Shown: in pieces, positions 1 through 12,713 of the stretch
How positions within the stretch are numbered: position 1 is the first letter of the stretch
How the letters are laid out: the number at the start of each line of letters is the position of its first letter
Assembly (NCBI GenBank): GCA_014898415.1
Contig: RCTD01000005.1
Location: forward strand, 1,054,001-1,118,000
Length of the DNA: 64,000 nucleotides
Direction of reading: 5' to 3'
Source: Stromatinia cepivora
Taxonomy: Eukaryota > Ascomycota > Leotiomycetes > Helotiales > Sclerotiniaceae
Position numbers and translations under genes: made by a program
Notes under the pieces: generated by a model
The model's database searches: none
What the model saw: the letters and a program-made list of their open reading frames with translations, nothing else
What the model was told of the DNA's origin: nothing

Positions 1-2275
1 CTCCTTGCAGCTCTTCCATGCTCTCTGTCCCTACTCGCCCTGACCTTTCTCTTCCTATTTGATACAGCACTCAAGTCTTTTTCGGGACTTTTCATTGTTG
101 TGCCATTGGTACTTTCACTTTTGACCGGTTCCTCTTTAACAGGAGAAGAGGCTGGAGGCATTAGTTTCGTGACTTCCGGTTCTCTTTTCTTAATTGGACT
201 TTTAGATCGTGGGGCAATCGTGCTGGTAGTAGAGGCAGCACTGCGTGCCAACTTTGCAGCTTTCAACTTAGCCTTTACTCTTGCAGCGTCTGCTTCACGT
301 TCCGATGCGGCGAGTTTGGCGGCTATGCTAGCCATGGTGAGAGGACTCTGTTGAGGTGGGATATGGGGTGGTCGAGGCAAGCGACTTGCGGATGTAGGGG
401 GTTGGAGTTGAACTTTGGGTGTGGTTTTTGGTTTGGGTGTTTGATGGGTGGGCTTTTTAGCTGAAGCTGCTCTTGCGGCTGAGGACCTGGTTTCTCTTAC
501 GACGGAGGATCTGGTTGAGGACCTGGTTGATGAATGGGCGGAGAGTGTTGGGGCTGGAGTCTTGGGGAGGGGGATTTCGTCGGTGGATGAAACGGAGAGC
601 TTTGTTGTTTCCTCTTTCTTTTCTTTGCGGGGAAGAGGCTTAGGTGTTGGAGTTGAGATGGATTTGGGATGAGATGAGGGTTGCTCAAGTTGCAAGAGGT
701 CCCAAGTATTTTCTTCAATAATAGTGGTGAATCCCTTAGGGCTTGGCTTTGTGGGGCTACCTCGGTTTCCTTTGGTTGTTTCACGAAGAGGGGACATTTG
801 AGGTGGTGTCCCAGGCAGAGATGATACTGTATCCAACGTCATATCTGCAGGTTGTTGTTGTTCCTCAGTGACTTCACCATAATCTTCTTCCTCTTCCTCT
901 TCCTCTTCCTCCTCCTCCTCCTCCTCCTCCTCAGCTTCCATTTCCTCTTGTCTTTTTTCCTCGGGCTCTTCTTCAAAAATGCTAGACTCAGCATCACTCA
1001 ATTCTTCCTCGTCATCAAATTCAGGCTCCGCATGACCGCCGATGCCCGAATCATCCATGGCATCAATATCTGCCTGTGTATCACCTTCATCCTCATCTTC
1101 TTCCTCGTCCTCTTCCTGCACCATCGATAATTGAAGAACTTCATAATTGGGTTCTGCCGTAGGTTTAAATGGACTCAGGCTTAAACCCATCTTCAATTCC
1201 TCAATATTGACGGTTTGACCACTTCTAGCCATTCGATGGCGCCACCCATCCATCATCTGCACAGCATCCTTCCATCTAGACTCCATTTTTTCCCAACCTT
1301 CTCGCAATCTTATGATCTCTTCCTCTCTAACCTCCACTTCTTCTAGCGAGACAAATGATGGATTTGTCAGGATCGTTCGTAGATGTTCAATTACGAATTC
1401 CATCTCAGAAGTAAGATGCTCATAAGAGCCCTCCATTTGTACCACCACATCTCCTCCCTGCTCCTCCTCTTTCTCGCAACCAGAAACCGTCCTTAATGTC
1501 TCAATGGTCCTTCTCACCAAACCCCCTAAAGATTCATTCTCGTCACTTAATCCCCTGGCCAATTCCGTCAGAAACTCGTTGGTCTCCATTCTCAAATCAT
1601 ACCCCTCATCATCCGTGCCCATTCCTGCCCCGCCCCCATTGTCACCTCCCACTCCAGGGACTACATTAATAGTCGCAACACCCACAGCTTTCCCACTGCC
1701 CCTTGCTCTCCCGCCTTCCGCAACATGTTTCTTCATTCCTTCGATAACTCTTTCCTTCTTTCTAACTTCGTTCGCACACTGCGCCCTTGTCTGCCCCACC
1801 AAGACCTTCATCCTCGCCATATCCTCTTTCAATCCCTTAACCGCCTGTTCCGCACTCCTCAGCTGTGTTTTCAAAGCCCGTTCCGTCGCATCCGCTATTC
1901 CAACTTTTCGTTGCAATTCGGTGTTTTTCGTTATGAGTCTCTCCATATCAGTCGTGGACCGCAAAGCATCAGCGCGTAAAGCTCGAATTGTTTGAGAGAG
2001 GTTCTCTCGTTGTTGAGAATCGCGCTGTTAACTTTTCGTCAATTTTGATTCTTCTGTTTGATAAATTAAGGCTGAGATGCGCTTGCGATACTTACATCTC
2101 TCCTCAAAATCAGATCATTCACCACACTCATTATCTTCCCCATGGTGACATCTAATCCCTCTTCCGATTTATGCGGGCGCGCAAAGTCAATTGTTTGCCC
2201 ATTTCGCAGTAATCCTCGAGAAAGAAGTTGGTTATTGATGTATAGAGATGCGGTGCGCAGGTTATCTGCGTCCAT
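1..2275 (-). CDS. ADIP/Msd1-like coiled-coil protein, 3' end outside window
   Basis: Minus-strand gene with exon 1 at 2275-2096 (60 codons) and exon 2 from 2024 to beyond base 1; the intron has a GTAAGT donor at 2095 and a TTAACAG acceptor at 2025. The N-terminus (MDADNLRTASLYINNQLLSR) matches the start of the afadin/alpha-actinin-binding (ADIP, SSX2IP/Msd1) family, whose members anchor microtubule minus ends at spindle pole bodies or centrosomes. Exon 2 is open for 674 codons: a heptad-like coiled-coil stretch rich in E/K/R/Q, then a very acidic region with a long Glu run (about 890-940), then a Ser/Thr/Pro/Lys-rich tail that continues off the edge. At least 734 residues are visible. Family assignment rests mainly on the N-terminal block; the microtubule role is inferred from the family. 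Confidence 0.8.
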
Positions 2276-3917
2276 TTTTGCTGGCTCAGATTGCGATTAT
2301 TCGGTATGAGCCTTTAGGAATACTCGAAACTGTATTCATGTGGAAATTGATGTCGAATTAAGTAATTTTAGTGTTCTTCATCGCATGAAGCTTCTGTGTT
2401 GTCATGTAAACAAACAATCGAGACTGCAGGGATAATCCGAGCAAGGGTCAATGCAAACAAAACGTTCTCATGATCACGTGCGCTTTATATCTTCGTGCTT
2501 TTTTGCAGACCATGCAATAATCTTAGGATTTTGTTGTAATCAGAGAATTCAAGAACATCATCTCATTACATTATCATATCAAAATTATTCCCACAAGTTC
2601 TATCATCATAGTAAATCCAATACGCCGGTCAAATTTCGAATTTCTCGCAAGCGCCTAACTCCCCCTTGCACGTTGCATCACTTTGTCAAGATGTAGGGTC
2701 CTTCCACAACCTTACGTGTCTTGTTGACTGTCACGGTCTTTAATTTTCCTGAAGTAGCCTCACAATTGTCGTCAATTTCCCATCCTGCAATCAACATTCA
2801 AAATAAGGGCACTTCGCATCCTTACCAAAGTTGCTCACAGTGTGTGTCAGTGATTAAATGATTAGTAGCAATCCCTCCACAACCATAGTTCCAGCAAATT
2901 TCTTCTCAAGTCCTACCTCAACGAGCTCCATACATCTAATAAGCCCGATCATCATCGCCAAGTACCATTTCTACTCAACGCCGATTTCAATTGGATCATG
3001 AATCTCCACTTTTGAACCCTTCCCTTGAGTCTGACTGCAAAACCATCACATTCTGATTACACTTAGCAGTCTATTCGTAGCAATAGGCCGCAGCTATTAC
3101 CAGCACAATTTCAGCCCGAGTCATGGACGGCAAACATCGATGCAACTGCCTCAGCGGTAGCGACTGTGATCGGTGCAAGCTGTGCAGTATAGAGAGTAAT
3201 TCTCCTTCGAAATTTCTCGCTGCTACAAAGCCATTTCCGCTCTCAACGAAAAATGAGAACGAGAGTACATGAGAAAGCATGTGATAGACGTAAATGAGAC
3301 CCAACCTGAGTTTTCAATAGTCCCGATTGCAGTCCAACAATGAGAGACTCTTGATCTCTTAATTGCTTTCATATATTCAAATCTTTTGGGATGTTCGGAT
3401 TATTTCGAACATTGAAACTATTTGAACGATTCAATCTGTCTAGATAAATGAGATATTGTAAATGAATCATAATTTTTCGAAGATTGGAAGTCTTTATATC
3501 CAACCTACTAATTCGGATTATTGGATACACCGTACCCGTGGGACCAAACTTGCGTATATGGAGGAACACCTGAGGGTAAGGCACCTTAAAGATGGAGGTA
3601 ATACTAGCTCTGTAGACCAAGGAGAAGAGGAAAGAGAAGAGAGAGATGAAAGATGCGAGGAAAGCAAAGGCAAGAATATATTTTAGGAGGTTCACAGCCC
3701 TAGCCACATTATCATCCTCTTGTCAAATGGGTCCGTGCGGGATCACGAGATTAACTTCGTCCCCCACCTCAATGCGCTCCCTCCTCTATTCGCTTAAGCC
3801 TTAAAGTGGGTCTCGCACAGGATTGATTTTCGAATTGATTTAAAAATTTCCCTTCTTGAAATTCCTTTCCACCTTCAACGACAATTCATATTCCAGTAGT
3901 GCGGTCAATCGAACAAG
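2276..3917. other. Intergenic, divergent promoter region
   Basis: This 1.6-kb stretch separates the start codons of the minus-strand ADIP-like gene and the plus-strand RPL5 gene, so it should hold both promoters and 5' leaders. The short frames inside it (for example 2451-2696 and 3071-3304) have no recognisable protein character. No tRNA-like T-loop with a matching acceptor stem was seen. Confidence 0.6.
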
Positions 3918-5009
3918 ATGGTGAGTTGAAATCGAAATACCCTGATTGCAGTATATCTGCGATTATTGGCATTTAATATCCCATGTCTTTGAATCCTTGA
4001 AAAGTCAAATAGCAAAATGCTTCGAGAAATTGAAGGTTGCTGACTTTTGGAATCTTTACAGCCTTTCACCAAGCTGGTCAAGAACTCCGCGTACTATAGG
4101 TGAGCTCAATACATCCTTCTCTACAAATCAATCATCGCATTCTAACAAGAAATCAGTCGCTACCAGACTAAGTACAAGCGCCGTCGTTCCGGAAAGACCG
4201 ATTACTACGCCAGAAAGCGTCTCATCACCCAAGCCAAGAACAAGTACAATGCGCCAAAATACCGTCTCGTTGTCCGATTCACCAACCGTGACATTGTCAT
4301 GCAAATCGTCACCTCCGAAATCACTGGTGACAAGGTTTTCTGCGCCGCATACTCCCACGAGCTCAAGGCCTACGGTATTGAGCACGGTCTTACCAACTGG
4401 GCTGCCGCATACTGCACTGGTCTTCTTATCGCCCGTCGTGTCTTGAAGAAGCTCGGTATGGATGAGGATTTCACCGGTGTTGAGGAGGCTGATGGAGAGT
4501 ACCAACTCACTGAGGCTGCTGGTGATGAGGAGAGACGCCCATTCAAGGCTTTCCTTGATGTCGGTCTCCACCGCACTTCCACTGGTGCCCGTATCTTCGG
4601 TGCCATGAAGGGTGCATCTGATGGTGGTATCCTCGTTCCCCACTCCGAGAACCGTTTCCCAGGTTACGACATGGAGACCAAGGAGCTCGATGCTGAGACT
4701 CTCCGCAAATACATCTTCGGTGGACACGTCGCTGAGTACATGGAGACCCTCGCAGATGATGATGAGGAGCGTTACAAGTCTCAATTCCAAGGTTACATCG
4801 ATGATGAGATTGAGGCCGATGGATTGGAGGAGTTATACCAAGAGGCCCACAAGGCTATCCGTGAGGATCCATTCAAGAAGGTTGAGGTAGGAGAGAAGAA
4901 ATCCAAGGACGAGTACAAGCAGGAGTCTTTGAAATACAAGGGACGCAAGTTGACCAAGGACGAGAAGCGCGAGAGAGTCAAGGTCAAGATTGCCGAATTG
5001 AAGGAATAA
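3918..5009 (+). CDS. RPL5: 60S ribosomal protein L5 (uL18)
   Basis: Three exons: 3918-3920 (only the ATG), 4062-4099 and 4157-5009, joined across GTGAGT...TTACAG and GTGAGC...ATCAG introns, giving 297 residues, the same length as yeast Rpl5. The joined N-terminus MPFTKLVKNSAYYSRYQTKY and the following basic RKRLITQAKNKYN block are the classic uL18 start; the ITGDKV, GLTNWAAAYCTGLL and HRTSTGARIFGAMKGASDGG blocks are family hallmarks. The protein binds 5S rRNA in the large-subunit central protuberance together with uL5. The C-terminus is Lys/Glu rich as in other fungi. Codon use is biased to C-ending codons, consistent with high expression. An exon holding just the initiator codon is a recurring arrangement in fungal ribosomal protein genes. 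Confidence 0.97.
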
Positions 5010-5933
5010 GCGGATCAATTTCCAAAATGATATTTCGGATATGGGTTTTCTAGCTAGGCGATAAAAATGATACTCCCTTGATACTAGAACATAAAATATC
5101 TTGATGAATAATGAACCAATGTATTTCTATGCTGAAGAACAGGCTATGATAGGTGATCATGTTTTGGACTTGCATTGCCACTTGGTACTATTTCTAAAAT
5201 GCCGTTTGACGACCTAGTACCTTTTCTTCCCTTCCTTTCAAGCATACTAGGTAGGATAAAGTGCTTACTCAGAATTTTCTAGAACTCCTTTCAGCAGAAT
5301 GATTGTAACCCCATCACAAATATCAAAATGGGAAATCATTTTACCCACCCTCTAATTTATTATGACCTTCCCCCGCCATACCACACCACCCCTTTCTTAA
5401 TTGTTCATTGTAAGGTTCAATTTTTTCTCACAACTTCTTTTATATGCTTTTCGCACCACTGCTCAGGAGACTGTGGATTTCTCCTACCACATTATCGAAT
5501 CACATCGAATCACCGGGGTTGATACCGGACTTCACCCACTTGCACCGACCCCCCAGACCCTCAACACATGACGATATTCTCCAACTGTTCCACTTCGTTG
5601 CTTCATTGTATGAGCGGGTGTCCGATCACTATTGCGAATCAACATAGGTAACTTGGTTGGTAGTTTTGTGGTATCTGGTTTAGACTTCATTCATAAATTG
5701 ATTTATTCACCGTCAGTCACATTCATGGTGGCACAAACGCAATCATGGACTTGTACCAATAGGACTGCTCACATCAGCAACGAGACATATTACGAGACAT
5801 AGAGAACCTTGGAAGCGATAACAAATCTTTATTGCGAGAACCACGAAATAAAAATCTCTTTTGCAGACCAATTAGGAGATATCTTTCGACAAATCGCAGA
5901 CTGGAGGAGATCCGTTGAAGATATATTTACACA
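5010..5933. other. Intergenic between RPL5 and LRR gene
   Basis: The stretch holds the RPL5 3' flank (AT-rich, with TTGATGAATAATGAACC-like sequence near 5100) and the 5' leader of the next plus-strand gene. Short ORFs at 5328-5647 are C/T-rich and look like leader sequence, not genes. Confidence 0.5.
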
Positions 5934-8900
5934 ATGGAACAAATGACAGGAGTGGATGTCAGTTGGATGACACACAGCTCAAGCAATAAAGGTCAGTGGA
6001 AGCAATAGCCATATGAATTAAGGAAATTTACTTGAAAATCTATCACCTATGTATGTGCGACTGACTGGATTTATGTATTTTAGACCTTAAACGACCTCGA
6101 ATGGTTCCGAATGCGTCTGGCTCACAAGGAAAATCAAGTCCACCCCCACCAAATGGCCCCACCCCTCCAAAGAACGAGAACGAGCAACAGGTTGCAACAC
6201 CTCCACAGCCGATTCCAACTCGACCCGGTGTATCTAGAAATGTCTCTTCGGAAAGGATAGTCACGGCAAATGGCACACCACCTAAAGCCTCTACATCACC
6301 CAACATGTCCCGCAGAAATTCGTGGTTATCGAGTATATCCTCAAAGTTCACGGGATCACAATCCCCCAACCATACGAGCGCATCTCCCAGTACTTCACCA
6401 GCGGCTTCACCTATAGAGCCTCCGGTACATAGACCTGCAGGACCGAGTGCACCCAAGAATGCTGTATTAGTACATGGGGTAAAGGAGGATGGCGATGCAC
6501 CTTATGTTCCAGCACCTCCACGCAACGGTCCCAGCTTCTTACAAAGTGCTCTGCGGAGGCTGTCATCTTCGGGTGGGCAACTGTCTGGATCAGCAAAAGG
6601 CCACAATGGATTATGCGAAAGAAAGATTCTGAATGTCGATCCTCATCGGGAAAGGTGTCCTGTATTCGGGCTTGAACAGTCAAAACTGCGACGAGTAGCT
6701 TTCTGCGTCGATGTTGAAATAGCAAGTGGTCCTCGGTATACAGACGAGGAAGAATCTGATGAGGCCGAAAATAAAAATAAAGAAAGAATGAAGCAGTCCA
6801 AAGAAAAGGGAGAGGGGGCTGCGTTGAAGAATCCGAACAATTCTAAGACGGAGACGGAACAAGACAATGTCCCCAAAACAGATGTTGGCAAACCCGACGA
6901 GAAGCTTTTCGAGAGTGCCCAGCCAAAAGACTCCGAGAATGTATCAGAAACCAGGGAATCCTCCCCGCCAGCTGAGAAGGACAATACAAAAAAGAAAGAG
7001 AAGAAGAAGCGCAGCGAAGAAGAACGAAAAGCAAGGAAGGAGAAGAAACGAAGGCTTGCTGAGGCGAACGGTACAATTCCAGTCGAGTTGAAGATTGATG
7101 AGAGTGACAGTTCACTTTCAACCACTCCGAATACCGCGACTCCGAAAACTCACGCTTCACCTACCACGGACCCTGCTCGAATATATAGAAGATGCTGCCA
7201 ATTGAGGGAAACGCCAATTTTAAAGAGAATCGTTGAGCAACTCACAGCGTCGGTGGCAACAGCTGCACTTCCTGGTCTTGTTGGCAAATTAGATCTCTCA
7301 GGCTATTGGCTACAATTACCGGACCTTGTTACGTTAGGGGATTACTTAGCTGTAGTTCCAGTGAAAGAATTAATAATGGAAAATTGCGGACTTACCGATG
7401 AAGGTGTTCGTGTCATTTTGGCTGGTCTTCTGGCCGCCAAGTTACCAACATACGGCAGAAAAACGCGCACTCGCAAAGAGAGTCAGTATCCTCAAGGCGG
7501 CATCATCGAACGTCTGGTTCTGAAAAACAACAGCAAAATCGGTAAAGATGGTTGGCGTTATATCTCCCTGTTCATTAATATGTGCCGGACATTGAAAACC
7601 CTGGATCTCTCAAGGATTCCTTTCCCCCAGAGTGTCACTACACAACCTGTGAGTGGTTCTGGGCATCTGAAGAAAACCGATAGTAATACGAGTAATACGA
7701 GCAATTCAGTTTCTTACTTATTGTCCAAGGCTATTGAGGATCGACTCGCTGGTCCAGAATTCGAACTTTTGAATCTAGGTCACTGTGGCCTCAACAGCGA
7801 GCAGCTAAATGAATTAGTCGATGGAATTATAAAATCTGGCTTGCGACGTCTTGGTCTCGCGGGCAATGGGATTACATCGGTAGGGGTAGAGCATGTTGCT
7901 AGATGGATTAGATGCGGCAACTGCGAAGGCCTTGATCTTGGTGGTAATGATCTGAAAGATTCTCTGGAGACCATTGCGAATGCCCTTGATGAGAACAATA
8001 AAATCTACGCCTTGAGCTTGGCGGACTGTAATCTCAATCCGGACTCGTTGTGGCACCTTTTCCCAGCCCTGGCAAAGCTGAAGAATTTCAAGTTCATCGA
8101 CCTATCACAGAACCATGATTTGTTCGCGTCGAATCCCAGTGCACTTTCTCTCCTGCGCAGGTGCGTTTATATTCTCTCCCATTGGTTTTTGTGTAACAGT
8201 AATATATATGCGGAGATTAGTAATCTCTGCATGATTGGACATGGCGATCTTTAATATCAATCCTTGTCGTATCTGGCCCTATGATTCCCTTCGACCTTAT
8301 ATGCCGAGAAGTGATTGAGCGTTCTGGCAAGGCGAATGCCGGGATGTCATCGAGCTTAATGGCAATTATATATACGGAAACGTCATTGGATACATAGAAC
8401 ATTTTATGTACTATTGCTGCGGCATTTTGGCGGTCTCGTACCGCGACTAGTAATTTGCTTCACTTATGTCAGCAACTTGCACTGCGAGGCTTCACTTGAT
8501 GATTTTCTCAGCTCTGCTAAATCTACTCTCATTATGTTTCAATTACGATCATAAAGGATATTATTGGCTGACATATACCAGATATCTACCACGTTTGCCT
8601 CAACTCAAGCGCATACATTTGACAAATGTATCCATGACACCGGAACAAGCCATCGCCCTTGCGGAAATCTTACCAGAGAGCCCCAGTCTTGCCCATGTGA
8701 CTATTATGGAAAATACGCAACTGGCTGCTCTTGCAAATGCGAAAGACGAAGCAAGTCAGGAAGAGGCTTGTGCATTATATGCCTCACTGATGGCCGCGGT
8801 CCGAGTCTCTCAATCAATCGTATGTATTGATATTGAAGTTCCGTCCAATGATTCGTCCGAAATCGTAAAGGCTTTGGCCAAGCAAGTTGTCGCTTATTGC

Positions 8901-10055
8901 CTATGGAACATGGAACGTGGCCCCGTTGCAGAGATCAGTGAAGCCGTTCCTGCAATCTCTGATCCCCATGGAACTGCAAATGAGAAAGATGTTGCGGTTC
9001 CTGAAGTATTGTTACACATTGTGGGGCATATAGAAGGAGTCCAAGAGAACCATGATGACGACGAACCAGCCCCAGACGAAGATTATGTAATTGGTGGGAC
9101 AGGTGTGGTTAAAGCTTTGGGTATCTGTTTACGAAACAAAGGGAATGACTCTAGAAGACCATCAGCTGATCTAACTTTCTCCGATTTATCTAGGCCGAGC
9201 AGCAGCTCGGCCACCCCGAACCGTGCTGTAAAGGGTGGCAAAGCCAAGGATATGTCGAAGAATTTATTGGGAAGTGCGAGGAAGATTCGGGCTCGATTAC
9301 AACCCGCTCTAGTCAAGGAGTCGAAGGCTAGTGATCATCAGAATTACAGTAAGAATTATCCATCAGTATGCGGATGTAACTTGACAAAAGCTGACTGTAA
9401 ATCAGACCGATTACTGTTTCTTGATCATACATTACAGAACATGATCAAAAGATTCGAAGATGAATTTCCCGAGACCCGCTTGTCACCATCACAACCTGAT
9501 ACGGAGCGAACAACCACGATGGACGATGCATACCCAACTCAAACTGATTACCAAGGATCAGACGTTGAACCCGAACCAATCCCCGCTGAGAATCAACCAT
9601 CAGATGAAGAGGGAGGACACGACGAGGGAGGAATACGCCCAACTCTATCTCGTCACAACTCTGATGTCTCGTTGGCCTCCAAAGCACTTTCACAGGAAGA
9701 AGGCAGAATGCATCGCTTTGGACAGAAGATCCGTCGTAATATCCTTAAACCCGAAGGTGAGGGTAATCTCCACGGGACAACTGGACTCGAAATTCAGCCA
9801 GCACACCTACAATTTTTGAGATCCATGGCCGAAGATCTCCAAGGTGAAGACATCAGAAACAAACTAGAGACTCTAGGCCCAGATGCCGTAATAGCCGAGC
9901 TGAATAACGAAGCTAGTATTCTCCGACAGAGACTCATTGAGAATGATCCTGAAGGCTGGCAGAAATTTAAAGAAAGCCAAGAAGCTATGCAGAGAAATTC
10001 AAGTGTAGCGAACATTGGCTCAAATGGAAATATGTCTGAGAGCGCTGTTGAATGA
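5934..10055 (+). CDS. Large leucine-rich-repeat protein, Mhp1-like
   Basis: Four exons: 5934-5991, 6084-8160, 8582-9348 and 9406-10055, giving 1183 residues. I start at 5934 because the short first exon (MEQMTGVDVSWMTHSS) splices in frame across a GTCAGT...TTTAG intron to the open frame at 6084; a start at 6101 is the fallback. Residues 1-380 are Ser/Pro-rich and then Lys/Glu-rich (low complexity). About 380-860 is a ribonuclease-inhibitor-type leucine-rich-repeat region (for example LDLSGYWLQLPDL, LIMENCGLTDEGV, LNLGHCGLNSEQLNEL, RLGLAGNGITSVGVEH, GLDLGGNDL). A conserved block LLFLDHTLQNMIKRFEDEFP follows the third intron, then an acidic tail. Fungal relatives are often labelled cell wall biogenesis/microtubule-associated protein Mhp1; that name is from memory and its function is unverified. 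Intron 2 is unusually long (421 nt) and intron 3 is 57 nt without an in-frame stop. Confidence 0.8.
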
Positions 10056-11121
10056 GGTTTTCGCTCCCTGTAAATCGGGACTTGAAATCACTTTTATGTT
10101 TTTGTCTTAGCATAGCGGGCTTCGGTGTTACTAAAGTATACTTCTTACATAACTTTTTCTCTATTGGATACTTTGACGGAAAAGGTGTATTACTAAGGAG
10201 AAAACTTACTTTAGCAAGTCTTGTGGCGTTGAACATGGGGATACATTCGTGGTACAAAATCTTGAATGAATGATTGTACAAGCAGAGAATAGGAAACAAG
10301 AATTCTGATGTTAGATCGGTGCATGCCAAAAGTACCAGATTCACGTATAACTTTATTCACCCCTTTAGCTCATAAGACAAGAATATAGACACTATAACAC
10401 CTCAGACTAAGCAACCACCACTCTCAACATACATATGTGTGTATGTACGTGAAATACCAGCTGGCAAAAGAGAAACTGCATTCATTAACTTCATGATTTT
10501 TTATCCATCCAGGTTCCATGATGATCCAACTATCAACGATGGATTTCGCCATAAACGTATTTAGTAACTTAATAAATCATTCCTTCCTTCCTTCCTTGCA
10601 TCTATAATAGAACCAAATAAATCCAAACCAAACCCCCTTCGCAGGTGACCTGTCAATTAACGCCCGTAAATACCTAGGAGATACTAGATGCTAATGCTAA
10701 ATGCACGTTACCACTAACTTCCGAGAATCTTCTATCAAGCTTGGTTGTAAGTGATTTCCTCATTTTTTTCTTCGGCTGTCTTTTTGATGGCTCCGTGATG
10801 AATATATAGGTACCCATGCATCCTGTTAATTTCACGTATCAAGTGAAATCACTCCCTTTGACTATTTTGCATGCGTGAACCCCGCGTTTGCGTATGAATT
10901 TTAAGTCCTGCGCCCATTTCGTTTCGTCGAATCTCATTTATTCACTCCATCATCTCCCCTATACCGCTGCTTCTCTTCCCTCTTTCTCCTCTAAAATCAC
11001 CCTCGGCTCCCTCCCACCTTTTCCACCCGCAAACCCCTCAATAACAACAGGGTCTTATCCAAGCACCGCCTCATCCATCCCCTTTCGAACTCTTCAGATT
11101 TTTCAACCCCCGCTCATATAG
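10056..11121. other. Intergenic between convergent genes
   Basis: This is the 3' flank of the LRR gene and the 3' flank of the small minus-strand gene. It is AT-rich, with a short CCTT run near 10580-10600. I see no gene. Confidence 0.5.
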
Positions 11122-11748
11122 TCAAGCACTCATCCTCCTCTCACTCTCAGCACACGCCTCACAAACTCCTCCCCCAAAAACCCGCGTGTGTCGGCGCCAG
11201 CCATCGCCAGAAATTATCTCGCCGTTCACTACAGGGGCATTCATGAGGGGGTTGGGCGGCTTGGTGTAGGAGCGGCGACGTGGAGGGAGGGTTTCTGTGG
11301 ATGGAGATCCAGAGATTCCTCCGTGGATGGGCGAGTAGGGGAGAGGTTCTAGGGATGATGGTGGTGTGAAGGGTGGTGGTGGGGGGGGTCGAGAGAATGT
11401 TTGGGGTGAGGTCGAGATTGAAGATGGGGTGGTGCTGAAATCGGAGGAGGATGTGGAGGATTGGTGGTTGGATCTGGGTTGAGATGGGTTGCTGGCGTCT
11501 GAATTTACTTTTTCGTCTATGTATGGAAAGATATTTATGTTCGATTTTTCGGGAAGAGGGGTAGAGGGGCGACTTGGTGGGAAATGATATTGTACTTTTG
11601 TTGCGGTGCTTCGTTTCCTCCGTATGAAGATTGTGATGCATAGAAAGAAGAGTATGCTTAGGAATAGGTAGGGCGTGGATACGTTGGAGAAGAATCCATA
11701 TATATACGTATGATTTAGTCCCATGGTGGGTTCGGAGACGACGGGCAT
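11122..11748 (-). CDS. Small single-span membrane protein, unknown function
   Basis: Uninterrupted 208-codon frame. A short N-terminus with an N-glycosylation-type NHT site and an NVS site precedes one hydrophobic segment (about residues 25-43, YLFLSILFFLCITIFI) that is followed directly by RRKR, so the long tail is predicted to be cytosolic. The tail is Ser/Pro-rich, with a run of seven prolines. The last 40 residues (around VNGEIISGDGWRRHTRVFGG, then GVCEAC) differ from the low-complexity middle and have the look of a conserved motif, with a CxxC-like GVCEACAES. I do not recognise a characterised family. The intact frame, codon use and membrane-plus-tail layout support a real gene. Confidence 0.7.
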   Translation of the reverse strand: MPVVSEPTMGLNHTYIYGFFSNVSTPYLFLSILFFLCITIFIRRKRSTATKVQYHFPPSRPSTPLPEKSNINIFPYIDEKVNSDASNPSQPRSNHQSSTSSSDFSTTPSSISTSPQTFSRPPPPPPFTPPSSLEPLPYSPIHGGISGSPSTETLPPRRRSYTKPPNPLMNAPVVNGEIISGDGWRRHTRVFGGGVCEACAESERRMSA

Positions 11749-12692
11749 GATGAATGGTAGATGATGAGCTGAGTCTCGTGATCTCTCTTATTAAATTATC
11801 TGATGTCGTCGTGTCGATTGAAGATCGCAGACTGAGAGCAATGAATGGAAGGAAGGAGGTAAAGATGGGGATTAGAGAACTATATATATGTGAAGTAGAT
11901 TAACTATGCATCTACACAAACTCACTTGGGAGCTGAAGGCTTAAGTAGAGATCTGAGCCGGGTGCCCCAATATAGAATAATAGACTAGGGAAGTCCTTCG
12001 CTAAGGTTACTTGGTAAAATCGAGGGGCAATTAAATAAAACAAACCGAAACTACTGTCACAGTCTGTCAGCAAGTGATCTCACGCGCATGCATGCAAATG
12101 TATGTAAGGTAGGTATACCCTCTCAATCCATGTGGAACAAACTGTCAGGGCCATGCAAGTAAGAGCAAGCTAGGCCGACAATTTCTTTTGCCATCTTTCG
12201 ATTTTGCATGGCAATGAAGTAAGTAGGCGAGTGCGATACCCCATCAAACTAGGGGTGTGTGTGATGAGCATTTTTGGTGGAATTACTCTCAAAGGATCCT
12301 TGTCAGGCTTAAAGTTGTATCGAGACCTCTCAACCCTGTTTCCGGATTATGCAAAACAACCCCACTATAATCCTGGTATTATATATACAGAAGTCTTGCA
12401 GAAGTCTTGGTTCAGCCTACCTAGGTAAGGAATATAGTGGTAAAGAGGGGATTTTGGCTGGTGTTGCTAGACATTTGTAGATTAGTTTGTTACCACGTTG
12501 CGATTCCCATGTGTTTTTTCATTTCTTCTCTTTCTCTTATTCTCCATAGGGTTAAATAGTTAAACAGTTAAACATGAATTCATGGCCCTTGATCATATAT
12601 TCCCGGTAATTACTGCATGTATCATTCTATCTTTCCAATCTTCTGACCCAGAGCTCTCCGTTAATCATCGCCCAAAAAGTCACACGGGAGGA

Positions 12693-12713
12693 CCCCCCCC
12701 CCCCCCCCCCCCC
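12693..12713 (+). repeat. 21-nt C homopolymer
   Basis: Twenty-one consecutive cytosines interrupt otherwise ordinary sequence. The minus strand is a G-run able to form G-quadruplex-like structure. Such runs are also frequent places for length errors in assemblies. Confidence 0.9.

Noticed and set aside
4128..4790. 220-codon minus-strand ORF
   Set aside because: It is wholly antisense to RPL5 exons and arises from the strong codon bias of the ribosomal protein gene.
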